DNA of 64,000 nucleotides from Miscanthus floridulus (taxonomy: Eukaryota; Streptophyta; Magnoliopsida; Poales; Poaceae), in contig NC_089591.1 of the NCBI RefSeq assembly GCF_019320115.1, positions 15,695,169-15,759,168 of the forward strand. Reading direction: 5' to 3'. Numbering within the stretch: position 1 is the first letter of the stretch; the number at the start of each line of letters is the position of its first letter. Both the position numbers and the translations under genes were made by a program. The notes below the pieces were generated by a model. It was not told where the DNA came from. It saw nothing but the letters and a program-made list of their open reading frames with translations, and made no database searches. Below are positions 11,601 through 21,285 of this stretch, in pieces.

Positions 11601-14600
11601 AAAAAAAATTGACCAAGGCGAGAGATGTCCCCCTGATTTTATCTTAAGAAGATGGTGCCGTGACTCGAACCCGGGCTGGCTCAGCCAACCGCTTCTTTGG
11701 CGTGTTGTGCTAACCAGTTGCACCGTGAGAGTGTTGGCAGAACCATCAACAAAAGAAAAATCTGAAGGCAATGAGATGCACCTTTATAACATAGTACAAC
11801 AACAACAAAGCCTTTAAGTCCCAAACAAGTTGGGGTAGGCTAACCTTTATAACAGAGTCACTCATTAAAAGTTCTTTAGCAACCAGCTCAAATTCTGATA
11901 TTGGATTAATTACATATTTACTTATGAGAACCATCAACAAAAGAAAAATCTGAAGGCAATGAGCTGCACCTTTATAACAGAGTCACTCATTAAAAGTTCT
12001 TCAGCAACCAGCTCAAATTCTGATATTGGATTTTCTGATAACCCAAAGCAGATACTACCCTTGGTTAGTAATCTAATTTGACCTGTCACCTGACAATGAG
12101 AAAATAGGGATGGAAATGCTAGTATGCGACAGACAAAATGGTAGAAATAAATAACTGAAATCAGGAATTAAATAAGATTTCAAAATAGCAATTAAACAAC
12201 TCTGATGATGTCTGATATCTATAGGTTAATTTGCAAGGTCAGACCTGGAAACAATACAGTACAACTATTCTGCATATTTAAGGATGGTTCACACAAAAAA
12301 GGACTCAACTCGCTTATCATCCTTGGTGCATGGACAATTTGGAACCATCGCAACCGGTGTGTTTTCGATGGGACTCCTCCTAGCCTGGCTGGAGCATTGC
12401 TGCTCGCAAGTGAGGAACAGCGTTTCTGGAAGCTTGCAAAGGCTCAGGGAAGCTCCTTCCCTTCTCTTGAGCCTGTAGATAGCCAATAGGATCCTTTTGT
12501 GGAGGTGAAGTCGTTTCCTATATTAGTAAAAGGCGCGTGTGTTTGTCTAAGAGCTTAGGAGTGTGAGTGTGTGTTGTAAGGGCTCTTGCCCCCCCTTTTT
12601 TTCCTTCTTAATATAAAGATACGCAGTTCTCCTGCGTGTTCGAGAAAAAAAAAAGTGCATAATTGTTCGTTGAACCATGTAACAGAAAACCTAGAGCAGA
12701 TGTGTCATGGTGGACAAGAAAGATTATGAGAATTTAATCAGTATCCAAATAATTTTTTCTTCCACACCCAATCTAGCACAACTTTACAAGCTAATTAGCT
12801 TGTTGGAAAGAATTCATATCAAATTTGAGGTGTCAAGTTTAGAATCAGAAGATAGCTGCATGACTTACAGCAGAACCACTTAATATTTAAGAAAATTTGG
12901 ATACTAGTGCAGTGTATTACAACAAAGGACCGCAGAGATCTACAGATACATAGGCGTAATGGGAAATCATCAGTATGGTGTTAATGAGGGCTCTTGTAGC
13001 AAACCTGTACTCTGGACCACAACAAGGGAACCAGCACTTTTGCATAGCACTCCACAAGCACATTGGACCAAAGTCTAGTCATTGGGAAACCAAGCAATGG
13101 AGTTTCCGTGCGTGTGGTGAAATTCCCATTGCTGACCTTTAGAGTCTGCAATGAACTATCATATATTGTACCTGCTGCACCAGCATTCTGAGCACACCCG
13201 AAACTCTGGCCACCTAATGTGTTTCACAGAATGATCAGTGAAGGACAAGAAAAGAGTGAGGAATTACATTGCCAAAAGCACATTTATCAAACACAGAGAA
13301 TGGATGGTGGAAGTCATAAAAATGAGATCTTAGGGTTTATTTGTATTTGAGGGGATAACCGCATCTCCAGCAGGTCCCCAATACAACTCCCCCAATAAAA
13401 TGGTAATGGGGAATACCACTTATTAGATTATTGGGGGAGATGCTTTTGCAAATCACCAATAACTCATCCCCAATATAAATGGGTCCTACTTGTCAGTGAG
13501 AAGTTTATATTTTCTTTTTTTTTCTCCCTTCTCTTCTCCCACACGGTCGGCTCTCTTTCCCGTCGCCACTTCATTTTTTTTCCCGTCGCTGCCGCTTCTT
13601 CTCCCCCATGAGCACGCAGGTCGCAGAAGGCGCGGGGCCCTGGGCCGAACCTCCAGATCCCAACCATGGTGTGGCCCCTTCTCTCCTCCACCCACAGCCA
13701 GATCCACATGTGCGGGTCGTAGAACGCGACCATGGCCAGGTCGCCGCTGCCGACGCTGGATGGTGGGATGGAGGAGTAACAGGACGAGACCGTGGAGGAA
13801 GCCACCGGCCTCGACGAGCGCGGGAAAGAGCCAACCACCCCAGCGGCAGCCATTGTTCACAGCACGCAGGAGGAAGAAGAGGCAGTTATCATGGGGCCCA
13901 CCTTATTGGGGGAGATCCTACTCCCCCTTTATTTGAGGGGAGAAGAGGAGTTTTTAGGTGACCACCAAAAATAGGGGAGGCTATTGGGGGACTGCTGGAG
14001 CAAGAAAAAAGCTCCATCTTCCCCAATATGACAGTTTTATGGGGATGAGGGGCGTTATTGGAGGACTGCTGGAGATGCTCTTAAATCTTTTGGGATTTGG
14101 AAGAAAATTAACTAACTTCAGTCCCTGTCTGAAGGAATTGGACCCAATCTCTTTCAAGTTCCAATCGAAAGAAAGCAGTGAATTTAGGGTAACACTTCCA
14201 CAGAAATACATAATCATGATGAATTTTAGCTCAATAGCAAAAAGACTTTGATTTGTTTCTATATGTCGGCAACAACATAAGAAAAGCAACAGGAAACTAA
14301 TGCTTTAGCTGAACAAAAATAAGGGTTTTAGAAATTGCATCATTAAAAACTTTCATCTCAATGATTTGAACTTGCAAAAGAAGAATGTCAATAATTCAAA
14401 AAAAAAATCCTCTAAGCTTATAGCGTACATATAACAATAATATTATACAGTATAGATGTTTACATCTTACGCTCATGTATGTTAGAATGATACTTGTGTA
14501 CAAGATCAAGGTAGTTATTCATATGTAAAACAGTCCCGAGCTAGATCAGCATAAGTTAATCATCATAAATAAGGGCCTGTTTGTTTCAGCCTGTAGTTGA

Positions 14601-17600
14601 CTTCTGGAGGCCAAAAGACGAAGCTGAAACCAACAGGCAGCTGGAGTTTGGCTGCCAAAAGCTATGTTTCTACTAAAGGCCAGAAGCTGGTCTGGAGAGG
14701 CTTTTGCTGGCTTCTGGGAATGCTGTTCCAAGGGGCATTGTATTTATTATATATTTCATTCATCCAAAAGCTTATCCACAGAGACAGCTTTTCAAAAGCA
14801 GGCTTTTACTAGCAACCAAGAAAGCAAGCTTTTTACCAAAAGCCACAACCCAAACAAACAGGATCTAAAAGTGTGCAATTTTGCATACTGTGACCACTAA
14901 CTAAACATAAGCAAACAATTTTTCTATTTTAATTAATTTATCAGTTGCATTGGCGGAGCATTTCTGCAAAAAGCATACCACCATGCCACACACTCTCAGT
15001 TCCTATAGTAAATTTTATAACTAATGATACTACCAATCGATAAATCACCCTAAACAGCCCTTGTAGTCATTAACTAATGACAGTTACTGTATTGGACAGT
15101 GGATACAGCACTTTGCATAAAAATTAAGGTCAGAAAATACTAACCATGAACTGTTATTTCCAAATCTTGTTGAATGCTGTAACAGTCCAGAGATATCCTC
15201 CCGCCGCCGCCACCACCCCATCCATTACCACCAGCAGCACTTATTGTGCCATTTCCATATCTAAGAAGGGCATGCCATAATAGAAGTTAGATTTCAAAAG
15301 TCACAACAAAAAGGTGTAGCATAGGTTATGAGGATTGTTTCAGTGTCCTTCCAGGGGGAAAAGGTCTACAAATCACAGAATTTCTATTTCTTTTTCCACT
15401 TCATTGGCAGTGTCCTTGATAGGGACAAACTTGTCCTTACAATAATAAACTAATAATTTCTGGGTTAACCAGGGGCTGTAGCTAAACCAACTCTACAAGT
15501 CACATAAATTCTCTTTTCCACTTCCTTCTTTTTCCTAAGGGGATATACTGTTTCTAAAGAATGTGAAGTTCCGACCAAATTCTGCAGAGGCATGGTTGTT
15601 CATATAATTCTATAAATTTCTAAGTGGGCACATCATAATGTTTTTAAGGGAAAAAATAGGTTATGAGAACACTCAACTAGATTATGCATGGCAATTCAAC
15701 CATTTAGATAAGCCTGACTAGTATGGTATGAGTTCCTAAGGTATGTATTAGTTTCCCCCTTGATTCTATGGCAAGCAGGAACAACCAAGAAACAGCATGT
15801 AAGGGTTTCCCCAGCTAATATCAGCATTGTTAGGAACAATAGAAGCAAATTAATTTACCGAGTGAAATCCACTAGAGGTCCTTAAACTTGTCCCGCATTC
15901 TCAAATAGGTTCGTGTACTCTTGAAACCAGATTTTCGGGTCCCTAAACTTGCTAAATGTATCACTCGGTGTGGGGGATATACCCCCGGTATCCATAAGAC
16001 AAGACATGGGCCGCAATATCAGAGGTGGCCCAGCCCACAAGATCAAGGTGTGCGGCGCACAGCACTGGTCGGCGTGCACCGCAAGGCTACAATAAGATAT
16101 TGTATAATACCAAATAGGATACTTTCCTTGTAACCCTACCCCTCCAGAGCATATAAGGAGGGGCAGGGGTCCCCTAGTTGACATCCCCATACAGATCCTA
16201 GGAGTAGCCTGAGGCATCTAAACACACGCAATATCATACGATAGTCAATACAAACCAACAGACCACAGGAGTAGGGTATTACGTCGTGCTGACAGCCCGA
16301 ACCTGTCTAACTCTTGTGTCTCTGTTGTCTTCTTGTTCTTGATTACGCACACCTCTACGACAAATCTACCATCGTGGTTGCCCACGGGCGAGGCGACGTA
16401 CGAGGTGTGCGCGGGCGCGGTCAATCAGGGCTTGCGCACTGAGGAGATACATGTGTAAAACCAAGGTTCCAAAACCGGTTTGGACCCCAGGTGATACATT
16501 TAGTAAGTTTAGGGACCCGGAAATCTAGTTTTAGAAGTACATGGACCTATTTGAGAACGCGGGACAAGTTCAAGGAGCCCCAGTGGATTTCACTCTTATT
16601 TACCTATTATAAATAAAATTTTAGGCTAGTTAATCCCCACAGAGAAAATGACAGGAAATCATATAATGATTTGAATATTAGAAATACTTGATGAGTAAAT
16701 GCCACTGCAATCATCAACCACTTTGAGAAATGCCACTGCAATGGTAAGCCGTAAGCCTCTGAAAACTGCCATTACAAACGCTCGAGGCTGGCTTTAGAAA
16801 AATACCATGCCACCACCGCATTTTGTGACATTGGACAAAAGGACCATTACCTTTTTCCCCTATCTCCCTTGACAGACCTTCAAGTGCACAGTTCCCTTAG
16901 GAATCAAAAGCATGCCCATAATCTGAGGTGGTTCCATTTGATTCAATGACATGTTTAGAACAATGCTACAGATGCGCACAGCAGAGCATGCGGGTCATCA
17001 CCACCGCAACTTCATTTCCTCAGTAATCATGGAGAGCATTTCTGTGCTTGGGGGTGTAAATCAATCATGGCTGTCTATGGCATGTTGCAAATTGATGCTG
17101 CCGCAGGTATATCCCTGCCTTTTTTATGGCCACAATGTTTCATGTCATCAATTAACTGCTCGTCTTGTGGTTTTGTATTCCTCACCAAGGCACTATGTGA
17201 TCAAAGCAACCTGGGTCCGACTCAACCTCTTGGCACGATCCCCTGACGAGATCATGTCCTGATCAATGACAGGGAGAGAAAACTATCTCAATGTATGGCT
17301 CCCGCAATAAAGCAAAGAACAAGCTCATCACTGTGTAGGGTCCATCTTCCTTTTCTGATCAGAAGCTAGAAACTAAACTTTTCTTCATAGTTAATTGCAA
17401 ACAGTCTCGTCCTTGTAATACCAAGCTGGAAAAACACCCAACTAAGATAAAGGACATAACGCACAGTACAAAGCAAGCCAAGGTGACCACAATGAAGATT
17501 TTATAGCTAGCGGGAACATCAAATATAGGTCAAGAAAAGAAAAACAAAGCCACTTTGGTCCAAAGATAGCTAAACATCAAGGGGAGTGATATGTATTGGA

Positions 17601-18642
17601 GTTGGAGAGTCCCAAAAGTTTGGAATGACATTGTCAGGAGCCTAACGATTGCAGTGGCTTTTCTCACACTGGTGATGACTGCAGAATCAGTTAACAGAGT
17701 ATCCCAATACTAAACAGAACATGGTTTCTAAGTCCCCAAAGAATTTAGATTGCCACGGTAACTCATAGTAAAAACAGATAGAAGTTTGGGTGACATGGAT
17801 CTTACAGCTTGAAAGCCTGTATTATAATGCTTCCCCCCGAGCCGCCGCCACCTTTGAGACTGCCAACACCACCTTCAGCAAGCACCTGTCCATCAACATT
17901 CAGAAAGTCGGTTGTCCTAAGCATGACGCGGCCTCCACCATACCCTCCAAACTGATCAGCGGACATGCTGCCGCCCATGCTGCCATAGCTCCAGGGCCAA
18001 TCCAACGTCGACCACGCATACACATCGCCTCCCCAGTTGGTGTCATTGGAGACTTTAAATGACGCACCCCTCCCACCATGTCCACCACCTGCCCCTTCCA
18101 GGCTGTGCGGCGTCCCACTCGTCTGGGGAGGAGGCTCACCAGCGAGCGCAGTGGTGTTGATGGCTGGAGTGGTGATCCAACGACACATTGGCCGCGTACA
18201 GGCTAACCGACCCTGCAATCACCTCGACATGCTCGCCAATCCTGATGCTCCCCGAGACATTGACGGTGATGTAGCATCCCCTGACGGGGCAGATGATCTT
18301 GACGTGGGACCGAATCTCCACGCTCCCGTCGCCGTACACGCACAGATCACCGTCCAGCGAAGAGCTGGAGCTTATAACGCAGGTGGTGTTGAACGACCCG
18401 GAGCCGTTGAGTTCCTCGCAGGACCTCGAGTTCGCCGAGTACGTCTGGCACGGGAGCTCCCCGCGAAGCCCCACCGCGCCCTCGCCGTCACCGCCACCGC
18501 CGCCGAACTCAACCGGAACCAGCGCGAACCGGTTGTCGTACCACGTCTCCGACACCGACGCGAGCGCGGACAGAGTGCGGTTCCCTCGAGCGCCCACCAA
18601 CGCGGCGGCCGCGAGAAGGACCCACCACGCGACGCACCTCAT
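5518..18642 (-). CDS. Glycine-rich secreted or membrane protein gene, exons 1-6 (5' part)
   Basis: Six exons join in phase: 18642-17806, 15260-15145, 13213-13005, 12089-11970, 5849-5721 and 5643-5518. All introns are GT-AG. The product begins with a signal peptide ([20 protein letters not shown]), then Cys- and Gly-rich blocks with GGGGSGGS and [12 protein letters not shown], then repeated beta-rich segments. This matches the N-terminal part of the large plant family containing Arabidopsis AT5G11700 and AT4G32920 (about 1,400 residues, function poorly known). About 480 residues are encoded here, so most of the protein must lie left of the window or be lost. Exon 1 has one extra base at 18162, so this copy may be a pseudogene or contain a sequence error. 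The introns are heavily invaded by transposons. Confidence 0.85.
5721..5849 (-). CDS. Exon 5 of the glycine-rich gene
   Basis: Forty-three codons, phase 0 at both ends, reading [20 protein letters not shown], then [20 protein letters not shown] and VLR. Donor GTATGTTG. The upstream intron is about 6.1 kb and holds the copia element; the next is only 77 bp. Confidence 0.92.
6361..6497 (-). repeat. 3' LTR of the copia element
   Basis: On the plus strand it starts TGTAGAGACACCTC and ends CTGCCTAATA. It is bounded by the target duplication CAGAT on the left and by the purine tract of the element on the right. Confidence 0.9.
6894..8261 (-). pseudogene. Copia integrase tail, truncated reverse transcriptase and RNase H
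   Basis: The segment 8261-7842 is the proline- and alanine-rich linker. After [18 protein letters not shown] near 7640 the sequence jumps to LEPGT and [19 protein letters not shown]. The reverse transcriptase fingers and palm start are therefore missing. YVDD is present (in [11 protein letters not shown]), followed by HHFLGISV and the RNase H-adjacent block to 6894. Several frame changes occur. Confidence 0.8.
8069..9597 (-). pseudogene. Copia protease and integrase region
   Basis: The 448-residue frame 9597-8251 carries the protease motif [11 protein letters not shown], the integrase zinc finger (WHHRLGHP...CPCQLGKH), and the catalytic core with D (HCDVW), D (QADNGTEF) and E ([10 protein letters not shown]). 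The frame then shifts (8377-8069) within the integrase C-terminal part. All core acidic residues are present, but the reading frame is broken. Confidence 0.88.
9619..10684 (-). pseudogene. Copia gag, frameshifted
   Basis: Two overlapping frames together carry a copia gag. The first (10684-10346) has the N-terminal block with [20 protein letters not shown]. The second (to 9619) has the central block with [20 protein letters not shown] and [19 protein letters not shown], then a Gly/Ser-rich tail. No CCHC knuckle is evident. The two parts are out of frame, so the protein is broken. Confidence 0.8.
10735..10744 (-). other. Primer-binding site of the copia element
   Basis: TGGTATCAGC on the minus strand, directly next to the LTR. 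It is complementary to the 3' end of initiator methionine tRNA, the usual copia primer. Confidence 0.88.
10745..10932 (-). repeat. 5' LTR of the copia element, with internal duplication
   Basis: It matches the 3' LTR, but its first 51-53 bp are present twice in tandem (TGTAGAGACACCTC at 10745, again TGTAGAGACACACC near 10796). This explains its greater length. Confidence 0.9.
10973..11138 (+). mobile_element. Au-like SINE with perfect 16-bp target duplication
   Basis: CATGAATATCAAAATC stands directly on both sides (10957-10972 and 11139-11154). The body starts GAAGGGCAGGCCTGGTGCAA, has a B box near GGTTCGAA, and ends in a T run after CACTGGGTCTGCC, matching the Au SINE layout of grasses. The perfect duplication points to a fairly recent insertion in intron 4. 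Confidence 0.9.
11603..11738 (-). mobile_element. tRNA-derived SINE, minus strand
   Basis: On the minus strand the A box is near CTGGTTAGC and the B box is GGTTCGAGTC. Flanks are the 16-bp duplication AGAACCATCAACAAAA (11587-11602 and 11739-11754). It lies inside the partial exon duplicate. Confidence 0.85.
11792..11842 (+). mobile_element. 51-bp SINE 3'-end fragment
   Basis: The body contains ACAACAACAACAAAGCC and CAAACAAGTTGGGGTAGGC, the conserved 3' domain shared by many angiosperm SINEs. A 12-bp target duplication ACCTTTATAACA flanks it (11780-11791 and 11843-11854). The 5' part is missing, as expected from truncated reverse transcription. Confidence 0.85.
11908..12032 (-). repeat. Source copy of the tandem duplication (end of exon 4 plus intron)
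   Basis: It shares ACTTATGAGAACCATCAACA, the exon end, and GCAACCAGCTCAAATTCTGA with the neighbouring copy. A few single-base differences separate the two copies. Confidence 0.88.
11970..12089 (-). CDS. Exon 4 of the glycine-rich gene
   Basis: Forty codons, phase 0 at both ends: [20 protein letters not shown] followed by [20 protein letters not shown]. Its 3' half, donor and flanking intron are duplicated immediately downstream in transcript order (11571-11907). Confidence 0.9.
12281..12654 (+). mobile_element. 5'-truncated LINE (L1-like) 3' end
   Basis: The frame to 12489 encodes the end of a LINE ORF2 ([20 protein letters not shown] followed by CVFDG), the usual C-terminal block of grass L1 polymerases. 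It is followed by a 3' UTR with AATATAAAGATACGCAGTTC and a poly-A of ten. TGCATA on both sides may be part of the target duplication. It lies in intron 3 of the glycine-rich gene. Confidence 0.8.
13005..13213 (-). CDS. Exon 3 of the glycine-rich gene
   Basis: Acceptor ACATTAG, donor GTTTGC. It encodes [20 protein letters not shown] and ends [11 protein letters not shown]. The block with GC..NAGAAGT and the block LWSNV are conserved in the family. No stop codon; the exon ends in phase 0. Confidence 0.9.
13359..14081. mobile_element. PIF/Harbinger-like MITE
   Basis: Inverted ends GCATCTCCAGCAG (13361-13373) and CTGCTGGAGATGC (14066-14078), with TAA on both sides (13356-13358 and 14082-14084). 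The inside has further inverted similarity (runs of CCCCAATA) and a GC-rich centre with open frames of no recognised product. It lies in intron 2 of the glycine-rich gene. Confidence 0.75.
14574..14863. mobile_element. Candidate hAT-like MITE
   Basis: Inverted ends CCTGTTTGTTT (14576-14586) and AAACAAACAGG (14852-14862) enclose sequence rich in AGCTTCTGG-like and CCAAAAGC-like stretches, typical of small grass hAT elements. An 8-bp target duplication is not clear. Confidence 0.55.
15145..15260 (-). CDS. Exon 2 of the glycine-rich gene
   Basis: Acceptor CTTCTTAG, donor GTTAGT. It encodes [20 protein letters not shown] followed by [19 protein letters not shown]. The first base completes the Leu codon begun in exon 1 and the last base is phase 1 into exon 3. 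The glycine run is the family hallmark. Confidence 0.9.
15860..16595. mobile_element. MULE-type MITE with a solo LTR nested inside
   Basis: The two ends are inverted copies of about 105 bp, starting GAGTGAAATCCACT on the left and ending AGTGGATTTCACTC on the right. Flanks TAATTTACC (15851-15859) and TTATTTACC (16596-16604) match at 8 of 9 positions, the 9-bp duplication size of Mutator-like elements. An LTR starts exactly where the left inverted arm ends. Confidence 0.85.
15969..16390 (+). repeat. Solo gypsy-type LTR, right end uncertain
   Basis: It begins TGTGGGGGATATACCCC and keeps the same block order as the LTR at 1779-2235 (TATATAAG core near 16151, CTCTTGTGTCTCTGTTG near 16312, CTACCATCGTGG near 16366). 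The last part differs from the other copy, so the 3' border is only approximate. No internal element sequence is attached. Confidence 0.7.
16605..17805. other. Remainder of intron 1, no gene recognised
   Basis: AT-rich intron sequence of the glycine-rich gene. I see no further exon with family similarity, and no element ends that I can pair. Confidence 0.5.
17806..18642 (-). CDS. Exon 1 of the glycine-rich gene, with a one-base frameshift
   Basis: The start ATG is at 18642-18640, followed by a clear signal peptide. The first frame runs to [20 protein letters not shown] and on to SLDHHSS, then goes out of frame. Removing one base (the extra C of the coding strand at 18162) restores the family sequence [20 protein letters not shown]. 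The exon ends at 17806, with donor GTAAGATC after FK and two bases of the next codon. Without the extra base its length is 836, which fits the phase of exon 2. Confidence 0.88.
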
Positions 18643-18677
18643 CGTCGCCGCCGCCGCCGCCGGTCACTCCGAACCAT
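18639..18677 (-). CDS. Small upstream ORF overlapping the main start (ATGA)
   Basis: On the minus strand ATG at 18677 opens 12 codons ([12 protein letters not shown]). Its TGA (18641-18639) shares two bases with the main ATG (18642-18640). A stop-start overlap of this kind could allow reinitiation and modulate translation. Whether it is in the transcript depends on the start site, which I cannot place. Confidence 0.55.
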   Translation of the reverse strand: MVRSDRRRRRRR

Positions 18678-19060
18678 TGCTCTGCTCGCCGAGCGCGGAG
18701 GCGAGCAAAGGAACCGGAACGCCCCGCTCGCTGGCAGCGTCCCCCCGATTCGGCGCCCGAAGGAAACGGATCGTGCGGCGGCGCGCCCAACCGCCTCGCC
18801 TGAGGAGAATGCGGCGGCGGGCGGATCGGCGCGGATCTCGGGAGCCAAGCGAGAGATCTCCGTACCCCTGGCGCCCGCGCGCGCACGGCGAGGGATGATG
18901 GGTAAGCGAGAGAGTGGGGTTGAGGGGAGCGGAAGAGGAAGCGCAGTGTGCTTGCTGCTGGCGAGGACTCGGAAGTTGGGAGTGGCGAGGACAGAGAAAG
19001 TAGAGAGAGAAGGGGATGAGACGGCCAGCTCCAGCCTCTTCCACCCTTTTCGTCAGCCAT
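18643..19060 (-). promoter_or_regulatory. 5' leader and promoter region of the glycine-rich gene
   Basis: GC-rich leader sequence with a pyrimidine patch on the coding strand (CTCTCTCTACTTTCTCTG near 19000), common at grass transcription starts. No convincing TATA box is seen. Long frames here on both strands are a product of GC content. Confidence 0.5.
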
Positions 19061-20591
19061 CCTTATCGATCATAATACATAATTTTTTTGAAACAACAAA
19101 ATAGCATCAGCTACCCACGGAACGTTTCAGTTGCAGTTCCACTTTCGCAGGTGCAGCAGCGCGAGAGATGAGTCCACGCCACGCTGCTGGCCGCTACTGT
19201 CTGCGTCTGTTTCCTCTTCTGCTCCCCGTCCCTATCTCCTGTCTTGACTGCCGTGAACGAGAATTATAGGTAAACCGGTCCTAAGCTGTTTTATTAAGAG
19301 AAAAATACTGTGACAAAGTCGGCTGATAAGTTCTCCGTCGCCGACCCCAGGTACGGTAGGGGGTGACCTCGGCGGGCGTGGCGTGTGGCTCTTTGCTACG
19401 GGCTGATGCGTCGCCAACGGCCACGGCTTGTTTAATCTGCTGGTGTGAAACTGACCTGGCTGATAGCGTCGCTAGCTAAGATGTACTAGGTCGAGAACTT
19501 TCTTTTAGTTTGATTACATTTTCAAGATAAGTCAAGAATATTAATCTTGCAATGCTACCGGCTACGATCGGGATAGAGATTTCAATCTATAATCTAAATT
19601 AGGAGAATCCGTGTGGATGTAGGAGGGTTGCTGTGGTCCGGTCGGCTGGACAATAGCCACACAGCAGTAACTTTTTTCTCGAGACTGGCAGCACGTGCTC
19701 GGACTGTTTCTTCTGTGGGCTGTTTCGACTACTAGTCCTTCGGGCGCGCCCATGCGCGCGGGCCACTGGCCACGGGCTGACCAATGGCGAGACGACAACG
19801 TCCTGGGCGCATCAGGGTTCTGACCAGACGACGTCTACGCCCGTTGGTCAACGCAACGAGAACCACCCATCACAACTTGGACGGCCAGCATTCCATTTAC
19901 TATCGTGGACATCCTCAGCACGCGTGTTGGCCACAACAAATGTAAACTTTAAATTTCATCAGTGGGTCGCTTCGGATTTTGAAGTGTTACTATTTTGTTT
20001 GTATCGAATAACTACTTGAATCAAAAGCACAGAGCTGCTATTGACGTGATTCTTTGATGACGTTATACAGAAATTAATCAAAGAACCAAATTGCATATAG
20101 CGTTAAATAATTATAAGATGCATATTGAAATTATAGAACAAAATCTGGACAACTTGTTGAACATTTAAACTTGTCTGAACTGTTGTTCAGTGATCTATTC
20201 TTCAAGGGTAGCTGAAGTGTTCCATGAGTTTAGTGATCTGTTTTTCATAGGTAGCTGAAGTGTTCCGTGAGCACATTTTAGCAGATTTAGTTGGAGAAAT
20301 GATTAACCTGAAATTTTTTATAAAAGCGTAATGTTGTAAGGCAAAATTGTTGAAAGAAAGAATAAGTGCATGTAATATTTGATAGAGGAACTCTTACATT
20401 ATCATAATAGAATTTTTCCATAAATTCTGAGTTAGCCTTATTATAAAGGCTTGTTGCTATCTAGAAAAGGAAATTTCGCACGTAGAGCTAGAATATCAGC
20501 CTGAAATATAAGAAGTTGTGCATATAATCAACATTAATTGAATATAGAAAATTAACATTTCAATAAGAAGTTCTAGATATTAGTTGCTTAC
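19061..20591. other. Intergenic, no gene recognised
   Basis: Mixed sequence between two minus-strand genes. Short frames only. If the Ulp1-like gene extends beyond its last recognised exon, its 3' end would lie in the lower part of this stretch. Confidence 0.45.
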
Positions 20592-20664
20592 ATTAGAGAA
20601 GTTTTGAATAGTAGTACCATCAAAGGTTTGCATAAACTGCAAGACATATATTCCTGAATCATAC
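20592..20664 (-). pseudogene. Ulp1-like exon with Cys-box (Cys replaced by Ser)
   Basis: Acceptor CAATGTAG, donor GTAAGC. With the last two bases of the previous exon it reads RYDSGIYVLQFMQTFDGTT. In active C48 peptidases this box is DCG; here the codon is TCA. The phase with the upstream exon is consistent. Confidence 0.6.
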
Positions 20665-20843
20665 CTACATTGAATAGTAGTACCATTGAAGGTTTTGAAA
20701 TAAGTTCCAAAACTACTAAAGATTAAATACTACATTGAATAAAATATAAGAAGAATGTAACAAATTGGAATAAAATTAGAAGTATTGAAGAGAAATTCTG
20801 AAATTCAACATGAAATATATTGAACTGGAAAGTATGTAGTTAC

Positions 20844-21076
20844 CTGAAGTTGCATTTTGGGATGCTCAAATATTGAACTTGAAACTTATATATGTTGTAG
20901 GCCATGGTATATGGAAAATTTTGATTGAAAAGTTTTCTGAAGTTCTTAGCTACATTTTGTACTGCATTTGTTGTTGTGCTTGTAATCTGATTTGGCTCAA
21001 GTACATGAAAAGCTTTATGTATAAAGTTGACGACAACCAGAAACCATTGGTTGTTTGTAAAACATGGTATATGAAG
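20844..21076 (-). pseudogene. Ulp1-like exon with His/Asp-box (substituted)
   Basis: Acceptor TTTACAG, donor GTAACTAC, open throughout. It contains LHIPCFTNNQWFLVVVNFIH and KAFHVLEP. The His of HW is Gln, and the catalytic Asp position, 17 residues on, is Glu. The splice phase from the exon before (21286) does not fit, so a frameshift or a missed splice site lies between. Confidence 0.55.
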
Positions 21077-21285
21077 CTGTAAAGAATAGATGGTGGATGT
21101 TAAAATATAATTTTAAGTAACTTAGAAGTAGAGACATGAAGAATCCTTGTACTTGTTAAAATTAAAATTTTCTTCCATGAACATAGACTATACAAAAAGG
21201 ATGAATAGGTTAGTAAGATTGTTTCTATTGGTTGAAACAAATGTTTGTTGACAATACATACATCAACACTATGATTAAAAATTAC

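Larger units (their letters stand above)
11571..11907 (-). pseudogene. Partial exon-4 duplicate containing two SINE insertions
   Basis: Apart from two insertions, this matches 11908-12032. It includes the 3' half of exon 4 ([20 protein letters not shown]) with its donor side and following intron. It lacks the acceptor half, so it should not act as a full exon. Two SINE sequences, each with its own target duplication, lie inside this copy only, so they came after the duplication. Confidence 0.9.

Noticed and set aside
13464..13936. Overlapping frames within the MITE at 13,359-14,081
   Set aside because: They lie inside a short inverted-end element in an intron, on both strands, with no recognised domain.
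18037..19104. 355-codon plus-strand frame
   Set aside because: Antisense shadow of the glycine-rich gene's exon 1 and leader; GC-driven.
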